NCBI GenBank assembly: GCA_905221615.1
Contig: CAJNDT010000598.1
Span: 78,501-142,500, forward strand
Length of the DNA: 64,000 bases
Source of the DNA: Symbiodinium sp. CCMP2592
Taxonomy: Eukaryota; Sar; Dinophyceae; Suessiales; Symbiodiniaceae
Reading direction: 5' to 3'
The notes below the pieces were generated by a model that ran no database searches, had not been told where the DNA came from, and saw nothing but the letters and a program-made list of their open reading frames with translations. Positions 10,070 to 18,837 of this stretch are shown one piece after another; the first letter of the stretch is position 1; the number at the start of each line of letters is the position of its first letter. Made by a program: the position numbers and the translations under genes.

Positions 10070-10534
10070 TCGTGCAAGAGTAAGAGGGTCTTGCATACAG
10101 CCGTTGCAATTGCTGTGGCCGCATCGCGAAGTTTTTCGGCTGCTGCACGCTGTACGCTGAGGGCTTAGGTCGGTGTGATGGCTGTCTCGACCACTTTTGC
10201 ATCTTTCGCAGGCCCGCTTATACAGCCGTGCATGAGCGATACAAGTAGCATTGCTTTGGCGCTGCATCGCAGCCTGCAGTCCTATTTGGAGGGGTGTGGC
10301 CCTGGCTACAACCCCGGCCGGTTTTGGCGTCTTAGCTCTGCCGCGCCTCGTGTGTTATTGTGTTTGCAGCTCCCGGGACCCCTCTGTCGCGCCTTTTCTA
10401 TGGCTGTTGGGGCATCTTATGCTCCTTGATACTGTTGCTTGCGGGTTTGCTGCGGCCTTGTTGGGGTTTTTGCTGCTTATGCTCCGGCCTGAGCAGGTGA
10501 TGCACTTGCAGACGCGCCCGCTTCGCCTACAACC
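10070..10534. other. Spacer between recombinase tail and Gag
   Basis: Short overlapping open frames only. The region may hold the promoter or 5' leader of the downstream Gag gene. No element can be assigned. Confidence 0.3.
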
Positions 10535-11710
10535 ATGGCATCACTCCTTGAGTCACATGAAGTCCCTGGGGTTCTGCATCATCACTTTGCAGAGTTCACG
10601 CCGGAGGTCTTTGCAAATGTGGCCACGGATGCTGCCAGCTTGGAGCGCTTTTTGACTAGCCTGACTGAGAACACAGGCGCTGACCAGTTCGTGGTCGAGG
10701 CTCGCATCCGCATGTTGTGGAAGGATTGTGTGGCGCTTCAGGGTGATATCTCAAAGAAGCTGCCGGTTGCTGCGGCGGCGGCGGAATCGAAGCCGGACAC
10801 CTGGGCGGACCCTTTTCCGGCAAAATTGAGTTCTGCTATCTGGAAGGGCCTTCACGAGGACCTTTTGGCGGCATACCCATCTGAACTGCACCCTGATGAG
10901 ACCCCGGGTGCCAGGCTGATGGCATTGACTTATCGGGGTGTGTCGGAGCGATCTTTGAAATGGCCACAAAGGAAGTTCAGGCTGTCGGTGTCTCAGGAGC
11001 AAGCTCATCAACTCACACGCCCAGCTAAGCTGCCTCGCTTGGAAAACCTGCTCTTTGATGAGGTACCGTCTAAGGAGGTGCCCAATGTGTTGCAGTACGG
11101 CTATGTGGCAGGCATACTTAACATGCACGCCACGTCACTGGCCCTTTGCAAGGCCGCGCATCTTTCGGTGCTCAAGAGGTACGTCCAGTCCTTCCTGAAA
11201 CTTTGTTTTCCTCAGCTTGAGTCCGGCTTTCGCGGCCCCAGCGTCGCAGAGGCTATTCAAGCCGACGAGAAAGCGTGGCAAGCCATCAATGACCTTTATG
11301 CTCATCATGACTGGGAGCTGGGGGACGCCGTGGCCGAGATCATCGATGTTCGGATGATTCTCCATGCTTATCTGCAGCCGCGCCTGGCTGCGGTGACACC
11401 GAATCCCCCTGGGGTTCCGCAGCCGCATGGTGGCAACGGTAGGCGTCCTTACACAGGTGGCCGCGGCCGCGGTAGAGGCAGAGGCTTCATGGGCAAAGCA
11501 TTTGGCAAGGGCAAACAAGCGTCATCGTCCCGTGCGGATTCCGTCAAGATCTCGGGACAAGTGGTCGTCATTTGCAGAGATTACAATACTAAGGAGGGCT
11601 GCAAACGCGCAGAATGCCAATTTTCCCATGTTTGCAATGTTCCTCGTGCGGATGGTGTTGCGTGCGGTGGCAAGCACTCTGCTGTGAATCATCGATCCAA
11701 CCCTCATTGA
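10535..11710 (+). CDS. Gag-like protein with C-terminal CCCH zinc finger
   Basis: An intact 391-codon frame starting with ATG (MASLLESHEVPGVLHHHFAE). The globular part includes GARLMALTYRGVSERSLKWP and KLPRLENLLFDEVPSKEVPN, blocks shared by Gag-like proteins of dinoflagellate YR elements. A basic Gly/Arg tract (GGRGRGRGRGFMGKAFGKGK, about 11455-11515) precedes a CCCH finger, CRDYNTKEGCKRAECQFSH (about 11573-11629; C-x8-C-x4-C-x3-H). The RGG tract and finger predict RNA or single-strand DNA binding, as for a nucleocapsid. This is the only full-length ORF of the element. The next ORF starts about 80 bp downstream, suggesting one polycistronic unit. Confidence 0.65.
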   Translation: MASLLESHEVPGVLHHHFAEFTPEVFANVATDAASLERFLTSLTENTGADQFVVEARIRMLWKDCVALQGDISKKLPVAAAAAESKPDTWADPFPAKLSSAIWKGLHEDLLAAYPSELHPDETPGARLMALTYRGVSERSLKWPQRKFRLSVSQEQAHQLTRPAKLPRLENLLFDEVPSKEVPNVLQYGYVAGILNMHATSLALCKAAHLSVLKRYVQSFLKLCFPQLESGFRGPSVAEAIQADEKAWQAINDLYAHHDWELGDAVAEIIDVRMILHAYLQPRLAAVTPNPPGVPQPHGGNGRRPYTGGRGRGRGRGFMGKAFGKGKQASSSRADSVKISGQVVVICRDYNTKEGCKRAECQFSHVCNVPRADGVACGGKHSAVNHRSNPH

Positions 11711-11790
11711 GGGGGCCCGGCTCAGGTTCTAGCGCCGGCCTGCGCGGGCAGTGAAACCCATGAGGTGCCGCTCACGGGCATTCTGGAGGT

Positions 11791-12750
11791 GTGGCATCAA
11801 CCGCCGACAATGTGGCGGAGGCTGCCTCTGCTGCATCCTCCTCAGCAGCTACTCCCATGGTCGTGGACACCCCAGCATCCAATGTGCCAGATTACGATGG
11901 CTGTGCTGAGCACCTGCGCAAGCATTTTCATTTTTCCAGGAAGAGCGTTCGCCCTGATGTGGTTGGGGCGAGTGCCGGCTATTTTAATCTGGGGGCCATG
12001 TTCGGCTCCGGCAAGGTGGGCCTCACGCACTTGACTCAGGCATTCAAGCTCAGCTGCGTTTTCTTGAATCAATTTCTGCTTTCATGCTTCCCTCAAGGGG
12101 AATGGACATCAATCTGCACTGCACGTTCAGTTCAGACGCAAGTTCACTCTGAGTCCGGGACTTTACCGCATTCCCTGAACTTTTCTGTTAGTGTCGGCCC
12201 GTTCACGGGCGGTGAGCTCTGGGTGGCGGGCTCAGGCTCGGTGCCTATGCGTGACAGGTTTGGCAGGATCAGGTATGGTCATACGGTGTGTACACGACAC
12301 ACACCAGTGCAATTTCCCTGTGATGTGGAACATGCTACCATGCCGTGGCAGGGGGGCCCACGGTGGGCTCTGACGGCATATTCGGTTCCCGGCCTTGAGG
12401 TTATGTCTGAGGCGGCTCGTCAGCAACTTCTTGATTTGGGGTTCCCGTTGCCAGGGACTCGGCAGGCCGCTTCTGAGGCACCGTCGGTGCCGCACCAAGC
12501 CCAGGTGCCTGCGCTCCCGCTGCCCCCTGCAATGCCACAGACTGCTCAATCCATTTTCTTGGAAATCTGCTCGGGGGCTGCGGCCCCGTTGTCGTGTGCT
12601 GTGTGTGCTCAGGGCATTTCCTGCCTTCCAATAGACTCCATCCGTGAGCCGCTGGATCATGATTTGCTGGACGATGCGTGTTTTGATCGCCTTATGCTCA
12701 TTGCGAGGGGACGGTGGACCACGCCCCATCCGTTCAGCGGAGTACCCTGA
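11791..12750 (+). pseudogene. 2OG-Fe(II) dioxygenase-like domain joined to N-half of a methyltransferase-like domain
   Basis: After an Ala/Ser-rich start, residues 100 to 205 carry the signature of a double-stranded beta-helix dioxygenase. Seen: VHSES with His at 12145 and Glu at 12151 (HxE in place of the usual HxD), FTGGELWVAGSG (from 12202), EHATMPW with His at 12331, and Arg at 12361 in GPRWALTAY. The order H-x-D/E, GG-x-LWV, distal His, Arg is that of 2-oxoglutarate/Fe(II) enzymes; members include the TET/JBP enzymes that oxidise DNA bases. From 12556, FLEICSGAAAPLS is an S-adenosylmethionine-binding motif I, followed by GISCLPIDS and DLLDDACFDRLMLIA. The frame breaks at about 12715. Substrate and activity are inference. 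Confidence 0.5.
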
Positions 12751-13290
12751 AGGTCTGCCGAACTTGTCTGATGCGGAGATGAGTCGATTGGAGTCTAGCA
12801 AACGGCTGCTCACGCGCACCATTTCTTTGCTTGATGCTGTCTTTGCCGCAGGAGGCCACGTCTCTCTTGAGCAACCCCGAAACTCATTGAGCTGGTTGTG
12901 TCCCGAAGTTCAGGAGTTCCTGAAGCGCACCTCTGCCGACCTCAACATTGTGTCCGCTTGTTCGGTGGGTGTTTCTATTCACAAGTACTGGCTTTTTGCA
13001 TCGTCCTGGCGTCCATTGCAGGATCTCGCTGCTTTGTGCCCGCATGGCAAAAATGAACATCAGGACATTCGTGGGTTGCGTGATGCTGAGGGCAATTGGT
13101 TGTCTCAGAGCACGGCCGCCTTTCCGGAGCAGCTGTGTAAACGCTTTGCCTCGGCCATTCTGCCGGTCTTTGGGGAGGTGCATGCAGGCCGCTTGCTCAG
13201 CCTTGCTGAGGTCATGGGCATGATCCAGCCCAAGTCTCATACCGCGTTGCCCAGGGCAAACCAAGACGGGGTGGGATCTTCTCCTTACCC
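12720..13290 (+). pseudogene. Methyltransferase-like domain, C-half (catalytic loop lost)
   Basis: The frame reads RGDGGPRPIRSAEYPEGLP (about 12710-12770), GGHVSLEQPRNSLSWLCPEV (12851-12910; EQP at 12869-12877, comparable to the ENV/ENP motif of cytosine methyltransferases), SWRPLQDLAALCPHG, and TAAFPEQLCKRFASAILPVF. In related dinoflagellate elements a PPC-type loop of about 20 residues lies between LMLIA and the GGP-P-RS block. Here that segment is absent and a frame change sits at the same place, so the copy should be inactive. Another frame change at about 13270 leads into DWSAPPPGQQDKLQG, which continues in the next frame. Confidence 0.5.
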
Positions 13291-14271
13291 GATTGGTCGG
13301 CTCCGCCGCCAGGTCAGCAGGATAAGTTACAGGGCCTCCGTGCTAAGTGGTCTGATTGGCTGGCTGCTAAGCACATCCCCCTTCGTTTGCGTCAACATGT
13401 GCAGGCTGGCTCAGAGGAACCGTTGTTCTCCTCGTCGGAGATTGAGGAGCTGCACTCTCTCGCTTCCGAGTGGTTCGTAGAGCAGGGGAAGAACGCCATT
13501 TTGCTACGAGGCCCAAGCCGGGCAAGCCAATTAGGTGCAGAGATTAAGAGGTCGGGTGCTGCTACTTCAGTGGTTTCCGAGAAAAAGCGACTGGCTTCGA
13601 GCATTGCCTTTTCCCTCAGAAGATCAAGATCCTTGCAGCTTCAAATTGTCACGGACATCTTGTCGTGTGCTTTGCATACACTGGTGGGTATGGAGGAGCC
13701 GGAGCTTTCAACACAATGCGGGACTGTTGGATCACGGAAAAGGATAATCAGCTTGTACGCAACGCTTAAGCCCGACTGCCATGACGCATGTTCTCAAACC
13801 ACTGCCAAAATGGCGACTGAAAGCGAGATTGAGGTTTTCGGTCGTCAGCTTGTTGAGCAGGCCAAGCTGGCGGCTGAAAGCAAGGTTGAGGCCTTTGGTC
13901 GCCAGATTGTTGAGCAGGCCGAGGCAGAGCTTCACAACATGCGTACGCTTCTGGACGAGCGAGCTGCGACCATCAAGAAGTTGGAGGCTAAGCTGTCCCA
14001 CACTGAGCCAAGCACGTCAGCCCAAGATGTGAGACCCCTTGTCAATGATCAACAGGTTTTGATTGCGCAAACTGCCAAAAGGCAGCGATTGACTGGGAAA
14101 GACACACAGAACGCCGACCTTCAGCAGCTACAATCCTCGGGCCACGTGTACATCAGACCTGCCGTTGACTTAGAAACCTTGAGAAGGCGACATCATGATG
14201 AACGACTTGCACAGAAGGCAGCACGTAGGCTTGCAAGGCAAAATTCAGAACCCAAAGGACCTGGTGTATAG
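13290..14271 (+). CDS. Linker and coiled-coil region between methyltransferase and RT
   Basis: The frame is open from about 13290 (DWSAPPPGQQDKLQGLRAKW) through HIPLRLRQHVQAGSEEPLFS to a TAG at 14269-14271. The first 90 codons resemble the linker that follows the methyltransferase in related elements. From about 13560 the sequence looks foreign to the element. It includes a tandem 17-residue helical repeat (EVFGRQLVEQAKLAAES, then EAFGRQIVEQAEAELHN; about 13825-13945) and a basic C-terminus (ARRLARQNSEPKG). The second part may be an inserted gene fragment; its borders could not be fixed. Confidence 0.4.
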
Positions 14272-14345
14272 ATCGGCCTTTTCTCGTACAAGTTTCTTTT
14301 TGTGAGTCCTGTCAAGGATAGGAGCTTAGTAATGCGCCTGCAGAA

Positions 14346-15341
14346 GTGGGTGAACATGAACGGCTTGTCGTCGTGAGAGTCAGCTCGTCTCCTCTCCTTG
14401 CTTTGAAGAAGCTGGGGAAAGGGGGCTGTTGCTGTAACCGGGCTGCTGGACAACGAGGCCTGCTGCAAAAGGGGATTTCTTCGGTTTCGTGGATTATTCC
14501 GGAGTTCCAACCTTACGCCTTGGAGGCCCTGCAACAGCTGGCTGGGTTTCTTTCTGACCCAGATGTGGCATTATGGCCTAGCCGAATGCAAGGGGTGCCT
14601 ACCGGTATAGACGGTAATATCCCAAAATCTCATGTGTTTGTCCCGGTACACCAAGGCGAAAACCCGTCGGTTCCCGACCTTCACATTTGTCAGGGCAATT
14701 GGCAGCAGGCCGAGGCTCAGCCGGATCTCCTCAAGGAGTTAGTGCTCAAGGAAGCCTCGGAGGGGTACATCTTTTCCATGCCAAGCCTAGAGGCAGCGCG
14801 TGAACGTTGGGGCGAGCGGGTAGCAATTGGCAAATGCAACATCGTCGGCTTGGAATCGGAGCAGAAGAAGCCTAGGCTGATAGTAGACACCACGGTTTCA
14901 GGGACAAACCCCTCGGTCTCCATACCGGAAAAGTATTCACTTCCTGGGATCCAGGACGTCATCAACTCCCTGCCGCTCAGGGGTAGCACAGAGGAGCTAG
15001 CTGGCTTCTCCCTCGACATCCGGTCAGCTCATAAGACTGTCAGGGTGCGCCCTGACGAACAAGGTTTGCTGGGCTTCGAGGCCGACAACCGCCTGTGGTT
15101 CTATCGTGCCGCCCCCTTCGGGGGGTGCTTCAGTGCACATTGGTTTCAAAGGGTGTCTTCGTTCCTGGTAAGGGTTTTTCACTTATTGCCTTGGGTACAA
15201 CACGCCCTTTGGGCGTACGTTGATGACTATTTCATAGTCCAGCCCCGCTGTGTGATTGAGCTTTGCTCCAGCCTGCTGCTGGCGTTCTGCGCTACCTTCG
15301 GCATTCCGATTCCGTGGAGTAAATTACAGTTGGGGAGTACG
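14346..15341 (+). pseudogene. Reverse transcriptase, N-terminal and palm part
   Basis: Coding homology starts about 14475 (IPEFQPYALEALQQLAGF). It proceeds through MQGVPTGIDGNIPKS, VGLESEQKKPRLIVDTT, and motif A FSLDIRSAHKTVRV (catalytic Asp at 15015-15017). Then come RLWFYRAAPFGGCFSAHWFQ (about 15090-15150; the motif-B position) and motif C AYVDDYFIVQ (YVDD at 15216-15227). This is the RT of a YR-type element of the dinoflagellate group. The frame runs into an inserted DNA element after SKLQLGST. Joining base 15341 to 16637 continues the same frame, so the catalytic domain itself is intact. Confidence 0.8.
15334..15341. repeat. Target site duplication, left copy
   Basis: GGAGTACG immediately left of the TIR element; identical to 16629-16636. 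Confidence 0.9.
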
Positions 15342-16628
15342 TTAGGGGTTTCCTCTAACAAGAACTCTTTATGGTATCTCGGGCATACAAACCAACATTG
15401 AAAACCAGCAAATCAACAGTAGATTTGGTGTTGGTTTGTGGGCTTGAAAACGACAAATCAACAGTAAATTTGGTGTTGGTTTGTGGGCTTGAAAACGACA
15501 AATCAACAGCTGATTTGTGGGCCCGGAGAACCACCCCAAATTGCCTGGGAGTACAAATCAACAGTTATTTCCGGGCTACAAATCAACAGCAAATCCCGGG
15601 ATTTGCTGTTGATTTGTGGGTCCGGAGAACCACCCCAAATTATCTGGGAGCTACAAATCAACAGTAAATTCCGGGCTACAAATCAACAGCAAAATCAGGA
15701 ATTTGGTGTTGGTTTGTGGGCCCGGAGAAGCTTTCGGGGGGTCCGGGAGGGGGTCCCGGGAGGGGTTCTCCGGGCCCACAAATCAACACGGAATTCCGGA
15801 ATTTGGTGTTGGTTTGTGGGCCAGAAATTAGTGTTGGTTTGTAGTTTCCTAATGAAGAGCTACAAACCAACAGTAAATTTCGGGCCCACAAACCAACACC
15901 AAATTCTGGAATTTGGTGTTGGTTTGTGGGCCCGGAGAAGCTTTCGGGGGGTCCGGGGGGGGGGTCCCGGGAGGGGTTCTCCGGGCCCACAAACCAACAC
16001 CAAATTCCGGAATTTGGTGTTGGTTTGTGGGCCCGAAATTTACTGTTGGTTTGTAGCTCTTCATTAGGAAACTACAAATCAACACTAAATTTCGGGCCCA
16101 CAAACCAACACCAAATTCCGGAATTCCGTGTTGGTTTGTGGGCCCGGAGAACCACCCCAAATGGCACTCAAATTGCCTGGGAGCTACAAATCAACAGTAA
16201 ATTCCGGGCTACAAATCAACAGCAAATCCCGGGATTTGCTGTTGATTTGTGGGTCCGGAGAACCACCCCAAATTATCTGGGAGCTACAAATCAACAGTAA
16301 ATTCCGGGCTACAAATCAACAGCAAATCCCGGGATTTGCTGTTGATTTGTGGGCCCGGAGAAACCAGTTTGTGGCTTTCATAGCCACGAATTCGCTGTTG
16401 ATTTGTGGTCTTCAGCCACAGATTCGCTGTTGATTTGTGGCTTTCATAGCCACGAATTCGCTGTTGATTTGTGGCTTTCATAGCCACAAATCGCTTTTGA
16501 TTTGTGGCTTTTATAGCCACAGATTAGCTGTTGATTTGTAGCGCCGCCACCTCATTCTTGCTACCATTCTGAATGGACTGAATCAGCCTAAAGAACCCAT
16601 GCTATTTGCTGTTAGAAGCAACCCCTAA
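15342..16628. mobile_element. 1,287-bp TIR element inserted in the RT (8-bp TSD)
   Basis: The ends are 19-bp inverted repeats with two mismatches: 15342-15360 TTAGGGGTTTCCTCTAACA and 16610-16628 TGTTAGAAGCAACCCCTAA. They are flanked by identical 8-bp GGAGTACG copies at 15334-15341 and 16629-16636. Removing the element plus one copy of the duplication restores the RT frame exactly (LGST then IRWCGWLYNL). There is no transposase frame inside; the body is repeats of ACAAATCAACAG and GGTGTTGGTTTGTGGGC in both orientations. TIRs with an 8-bp duplication point to a non-autonomous hAT-like (or P-like) element moved in trans. This is a sequence-proven insertion; the superfamily is inference. Confidence 0.9.
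15764..16153. repeat. Near-perfect ~390-bp palindrome inside the TIR element
   Basis: Starting with GGTTCTCCGGGCCCACAAAT at 15764 and ending with the complementary GGCCCGGAGAACC at 16153, the two halves are reverse complements with few mismatches, around a G-rich centre near 15945-15975. For example 15841-15908 pairs with 16011-16078. The arms are about 180 bp, enough for a long hairpin or double-stranded RNA if transcribed. Confidence 0.8.
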
Positions 16629-16636
16629 GGAGTACG
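16629..16636. repeat. Target site duplication, right copy
   Basis: GGAGTACG immediately right of the TIR element; identical to 15334-15341. Confidence 0.9.
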
Positions 16637-17215
16637 ATTAGGTGGTGCGGTTGGTTGTATAACTTGCGTGCACAAACGTTCAGCGTCCCACAAGAAAAGC
16701 TCTCCAAGTTGCTCACAGCGTGTGTGGAGGTTCTCGAGCATCGTCAGACTTCCAGAAAAGCCCTGGAGTCCCTCATCGGACTTTTGCACTGGCTATTGCA
16801 CATCGCCCCAGGTCTTAAGCCTTGGCTCTCAGTTCTTTATCAAGACTTAGCACGTCCCCTAGGAACAAGCTTTAGTATAAATCCAGGCATTTGGCAGTCA
16901 CTGGCTGATACCTTGAGTGATTCCTTGTATTTTGTGAAGAGCCCGCCCAACTCGGGCATTCCGGTTGGGGCGAAGCTTCTCTCGGCTAAGCATGTGGAAC
17001 TTCATAAAAAGAGTGATCTTCGTCTGGTTCAGCCCTCTGGCAGGCGTCTGTGGCTTCGCGTAGCCGATCCCCGGACTGAGAAACGTGTCTTGAGCTCGGC
17101 TAGCAGGGAGTTTGCTCTGTTGGGCGATTGGCACGCCCCGTATGCGCCCCTTGCGGCCGCTTCCGACGGCCACTCCGGTCTCCATCGCGGCGGATGCCAT
17201 GGCTTCAGGGAATAG
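16637..17215 (+). pseudogene. Reverse transcriptase thumb/connection part
   Basis: This continues the RT after the TIR element: IRWCGWLYNLRAQTFSVPQE, then LLTACVEVLEHRQTSRKALE (about 16700-16760), LIGLLHWLLHIAPGLKPWLS and LARPLGTSFSINP. This helical segment with GLLHW follows the palm in DIRS/YR-type RTs and leads into RNase H. The frame is lost at about 17130-17150; the last 25 codons to 17215 are out-of-frame reading. Confidence 0.65.
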
Positions 17216-17686
17216 CATAGGCATAGGTGGGTTTGCACTGTTGCATGCGTCAGGCCCTCTTTTGTGGTACGCTGAAACCTTCGAGGCTTCGAGGTGCAAG
17301 ACTTTCTTGATCTGGGTCTGAAGAGGCAGGCTCAGGCTCAGCGTGATATCACTTCATATGAGACGTTAGCTCAGCACGCTTTGCTTATGCTTGTCTCCAC
17401 TGCGCTGCCGGCGGGGCGCTTGGCTGTAAACTTGCCTACTCTCAGCGACAACACAGGCTCGGAGTCGTCGGTGAACAAACTCTTCTCTACCCTGTACCCA
17501 GTGTGTATGTTTTTGCAGCGCATTGCCTCTTTGAGCGCACTGACAGGCATACAACTTGAGGTTGCACACATCCCGGGTGTTGCAAATGATGACGCCGACA
17601 TGCTATCTCGCTGGGACGGCACATCGCAATTATTCGCAATTGCCATCAAAGTGGCAAATGCAGCATCGCATTCGCTTGCCACTTGA
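17140..17686 (+). pseudogene. RNase H domain of the YR retroelement
   Basis: Two frames are needed. 17140-17321 has RPLPTATPVSIAADAMASG with the first catalytic Asp at 17193-17195 and GNSIGIGGFALL. 17294-17686 has SYETLAQHALLML (the Glu), LPTLSDNTGSESSVNKLF (second Asp at 17447-17449), and LEVAHIPGVANDDADMLSRW (last Asp). The catalytic D-E-D-D series is complete across the frame break. The enzyme would remove template RNA during reverse transcription. It ends at a TGA at 17684-17686, the last recognisable part of the element. Confidence 0.65.
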
Positions 17687-17786
17687 GCGCTTGTGGTATT
17701 TCAGGACTGATGTCCGAGTTTGGCCAGAGGGTGCTCCATTGCTGTGGCAGCCGCCAGTGTCTTGAGCTTCCTCTCGCAGTGAAATC

Positions 17787-17940
17787 CCGCGCCTGTTGGG
17801 CAGTACCGCTGGCGGCGCGCGGTCGCACGGCTTCCCCCGTTGGTGTGGGCTGTCCAGTAGCACAGGTCTCCTGTCGGGCAGTACCGCCAGCGGTGCGCGG
17901 TCGCTGTGCTTCCCCCGTCGGTGAGGGCTGTCCTTTGTAA
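17787..17940. repeat. Tandem duplication of about 83 bp
   Basis: The blocks around GGGCAGTACCGCTGGCGGCG (from 17798) and GGGCAGTACCGCCAGCGGTG (from 17877) align, both followed by GCGGTCGC, TTCCCCCGT and GGGCTGTCC. Two diverged copies. Confidence 0.75.
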
Positions 17941-18141
17941 CGGGCTCCGATGCGGGTGCTGAGGGCTTTGCTGCCCCAGGCCTCTGAGTGCTGTAGTTTC
18001 AGTGCTGTGAGCTCGAGCGTAGGCCCCCTGAAGTTCCTTAGCTTGCTTGCGTAATCTAATCTAGCTGCGGCTTTGAGCTCCGGTGCTTTCGTCGACCCAA
18101 CACGTTTTAGCTTTGGCCGAATTACCGTTGGTGCGTTAGGC

Positions 18142-18252
18142 CTCCTTCATTTGGTACGTGGCAGCTTTATACTTGGCGACTTTGGTATCGTAACCAGATT
18201 GCTAAAGACCTCTTCGCATCTGCTTTCGACCGCCACGTACAAAATGAAGGAG
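18142..18252. repeat. Inverted repeat, 21-bp arms
   Basis: CTCCTTCATTTGGTACGTGG (from 18142) and CCACGTACAAAATGAAGGAG (ending 18252) are reverse complements with one mismatch, separated by about 69 bp. It may be a small fold-back element or an RNA hairpin. Confidence 0.7.
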
Positions 18253-18352
18253 TCCCCGACTGAAGACTGCGTTAGTGTGAGCTTGCGAACTTAGTTTCTA
18301 GTACTGCTAGCGTAGTGGCTGTAGCGAATAGTGTGAACCGGATGGAACAACT

Positions 18353-18823
18353 GTGCCCGCACGCCAGATCAGGAAACAAGCCTTGGTGTTGCAGGACGAT
18401 GATGGTCGCGCAGCGCTGGCGCTGCCTGCGCCTCGGCGCAAGCGGCGCCAAGGAGACGCGAAGCCCAAACCTGCTGGCGCTAAGCGGAGGAAGCGTGCTG
18501 GCGCTGAAGTTGTCGAGACTGCAGAGTCTGAGTCTGCGCACGAATGCGAGCACGAAACGGCTGGTGACGTGCCGGCGCCGGCGCTGGAAGATAGCTGTGC
18601 CCCATCGTCCACACCACTGCCCGCATCAGGCAATGCAGCCTCGTCTGGGCCGCCTTCGTCCGTTGCTACCGTCTCTGCCCCAGCAGACTCGAGCGATTCT
18701 GATAGTAAGTCTTCCAGTGGTTCATCTTCAAGCTGCAGCTCCAGCAGTAGCTCTCCTATACTTCATCCAGCTCAGACGGCAGCAGCGGTGGGGTTGCAGC
18801 TGCCGCAGCTGTTGTGCCATTAG
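18353..18823 (+). CDS. Hypothetical basic/serine-rich low-complexity ORF
   Basis: 156 codons with a basic first part (PAPRRKRRQGDAKPKPAG, KRRKRAG), an acidic middle (ESESAHECEHET) and a Ser-rich tail (SSDSDSKSSSGSSSSC), ending just before the MITE at 18838. The composition suggests a disordered nuclear-type protein or the tail of one. There is no domain. It could be chance reading of GC-rich DNA. Confidence 0.3.
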   Translation: MPARQIRKQALVLQDDDGRAALALPAPRRKRRQGDAKPKPAGAKRRKRAGAEVVETAESESAHECEHETAGDVPAPALEDSCAPSSTPLPASGNAASSGPPSSVATVSAPADSSDSDSKSSSGSSSSCSSSSSSPILHPAQTAAAVGLQLPQLLCH

Positions 18824-18837
18824 GACCTTTGAAGTAA

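Larger units (their letters stand above)
17690..18352. other. Non-coding 3' flank of the YR element
   Basis: It holds an about 83-bp tandem duplication (17787-17940) and a short inverted repeat (18142-18252), listed separately. No coding function is seen. It may include the 3' end of the retroelement, but no repeat shared with 6.6-6.8 kb was noticed. Confidence 0.35.
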
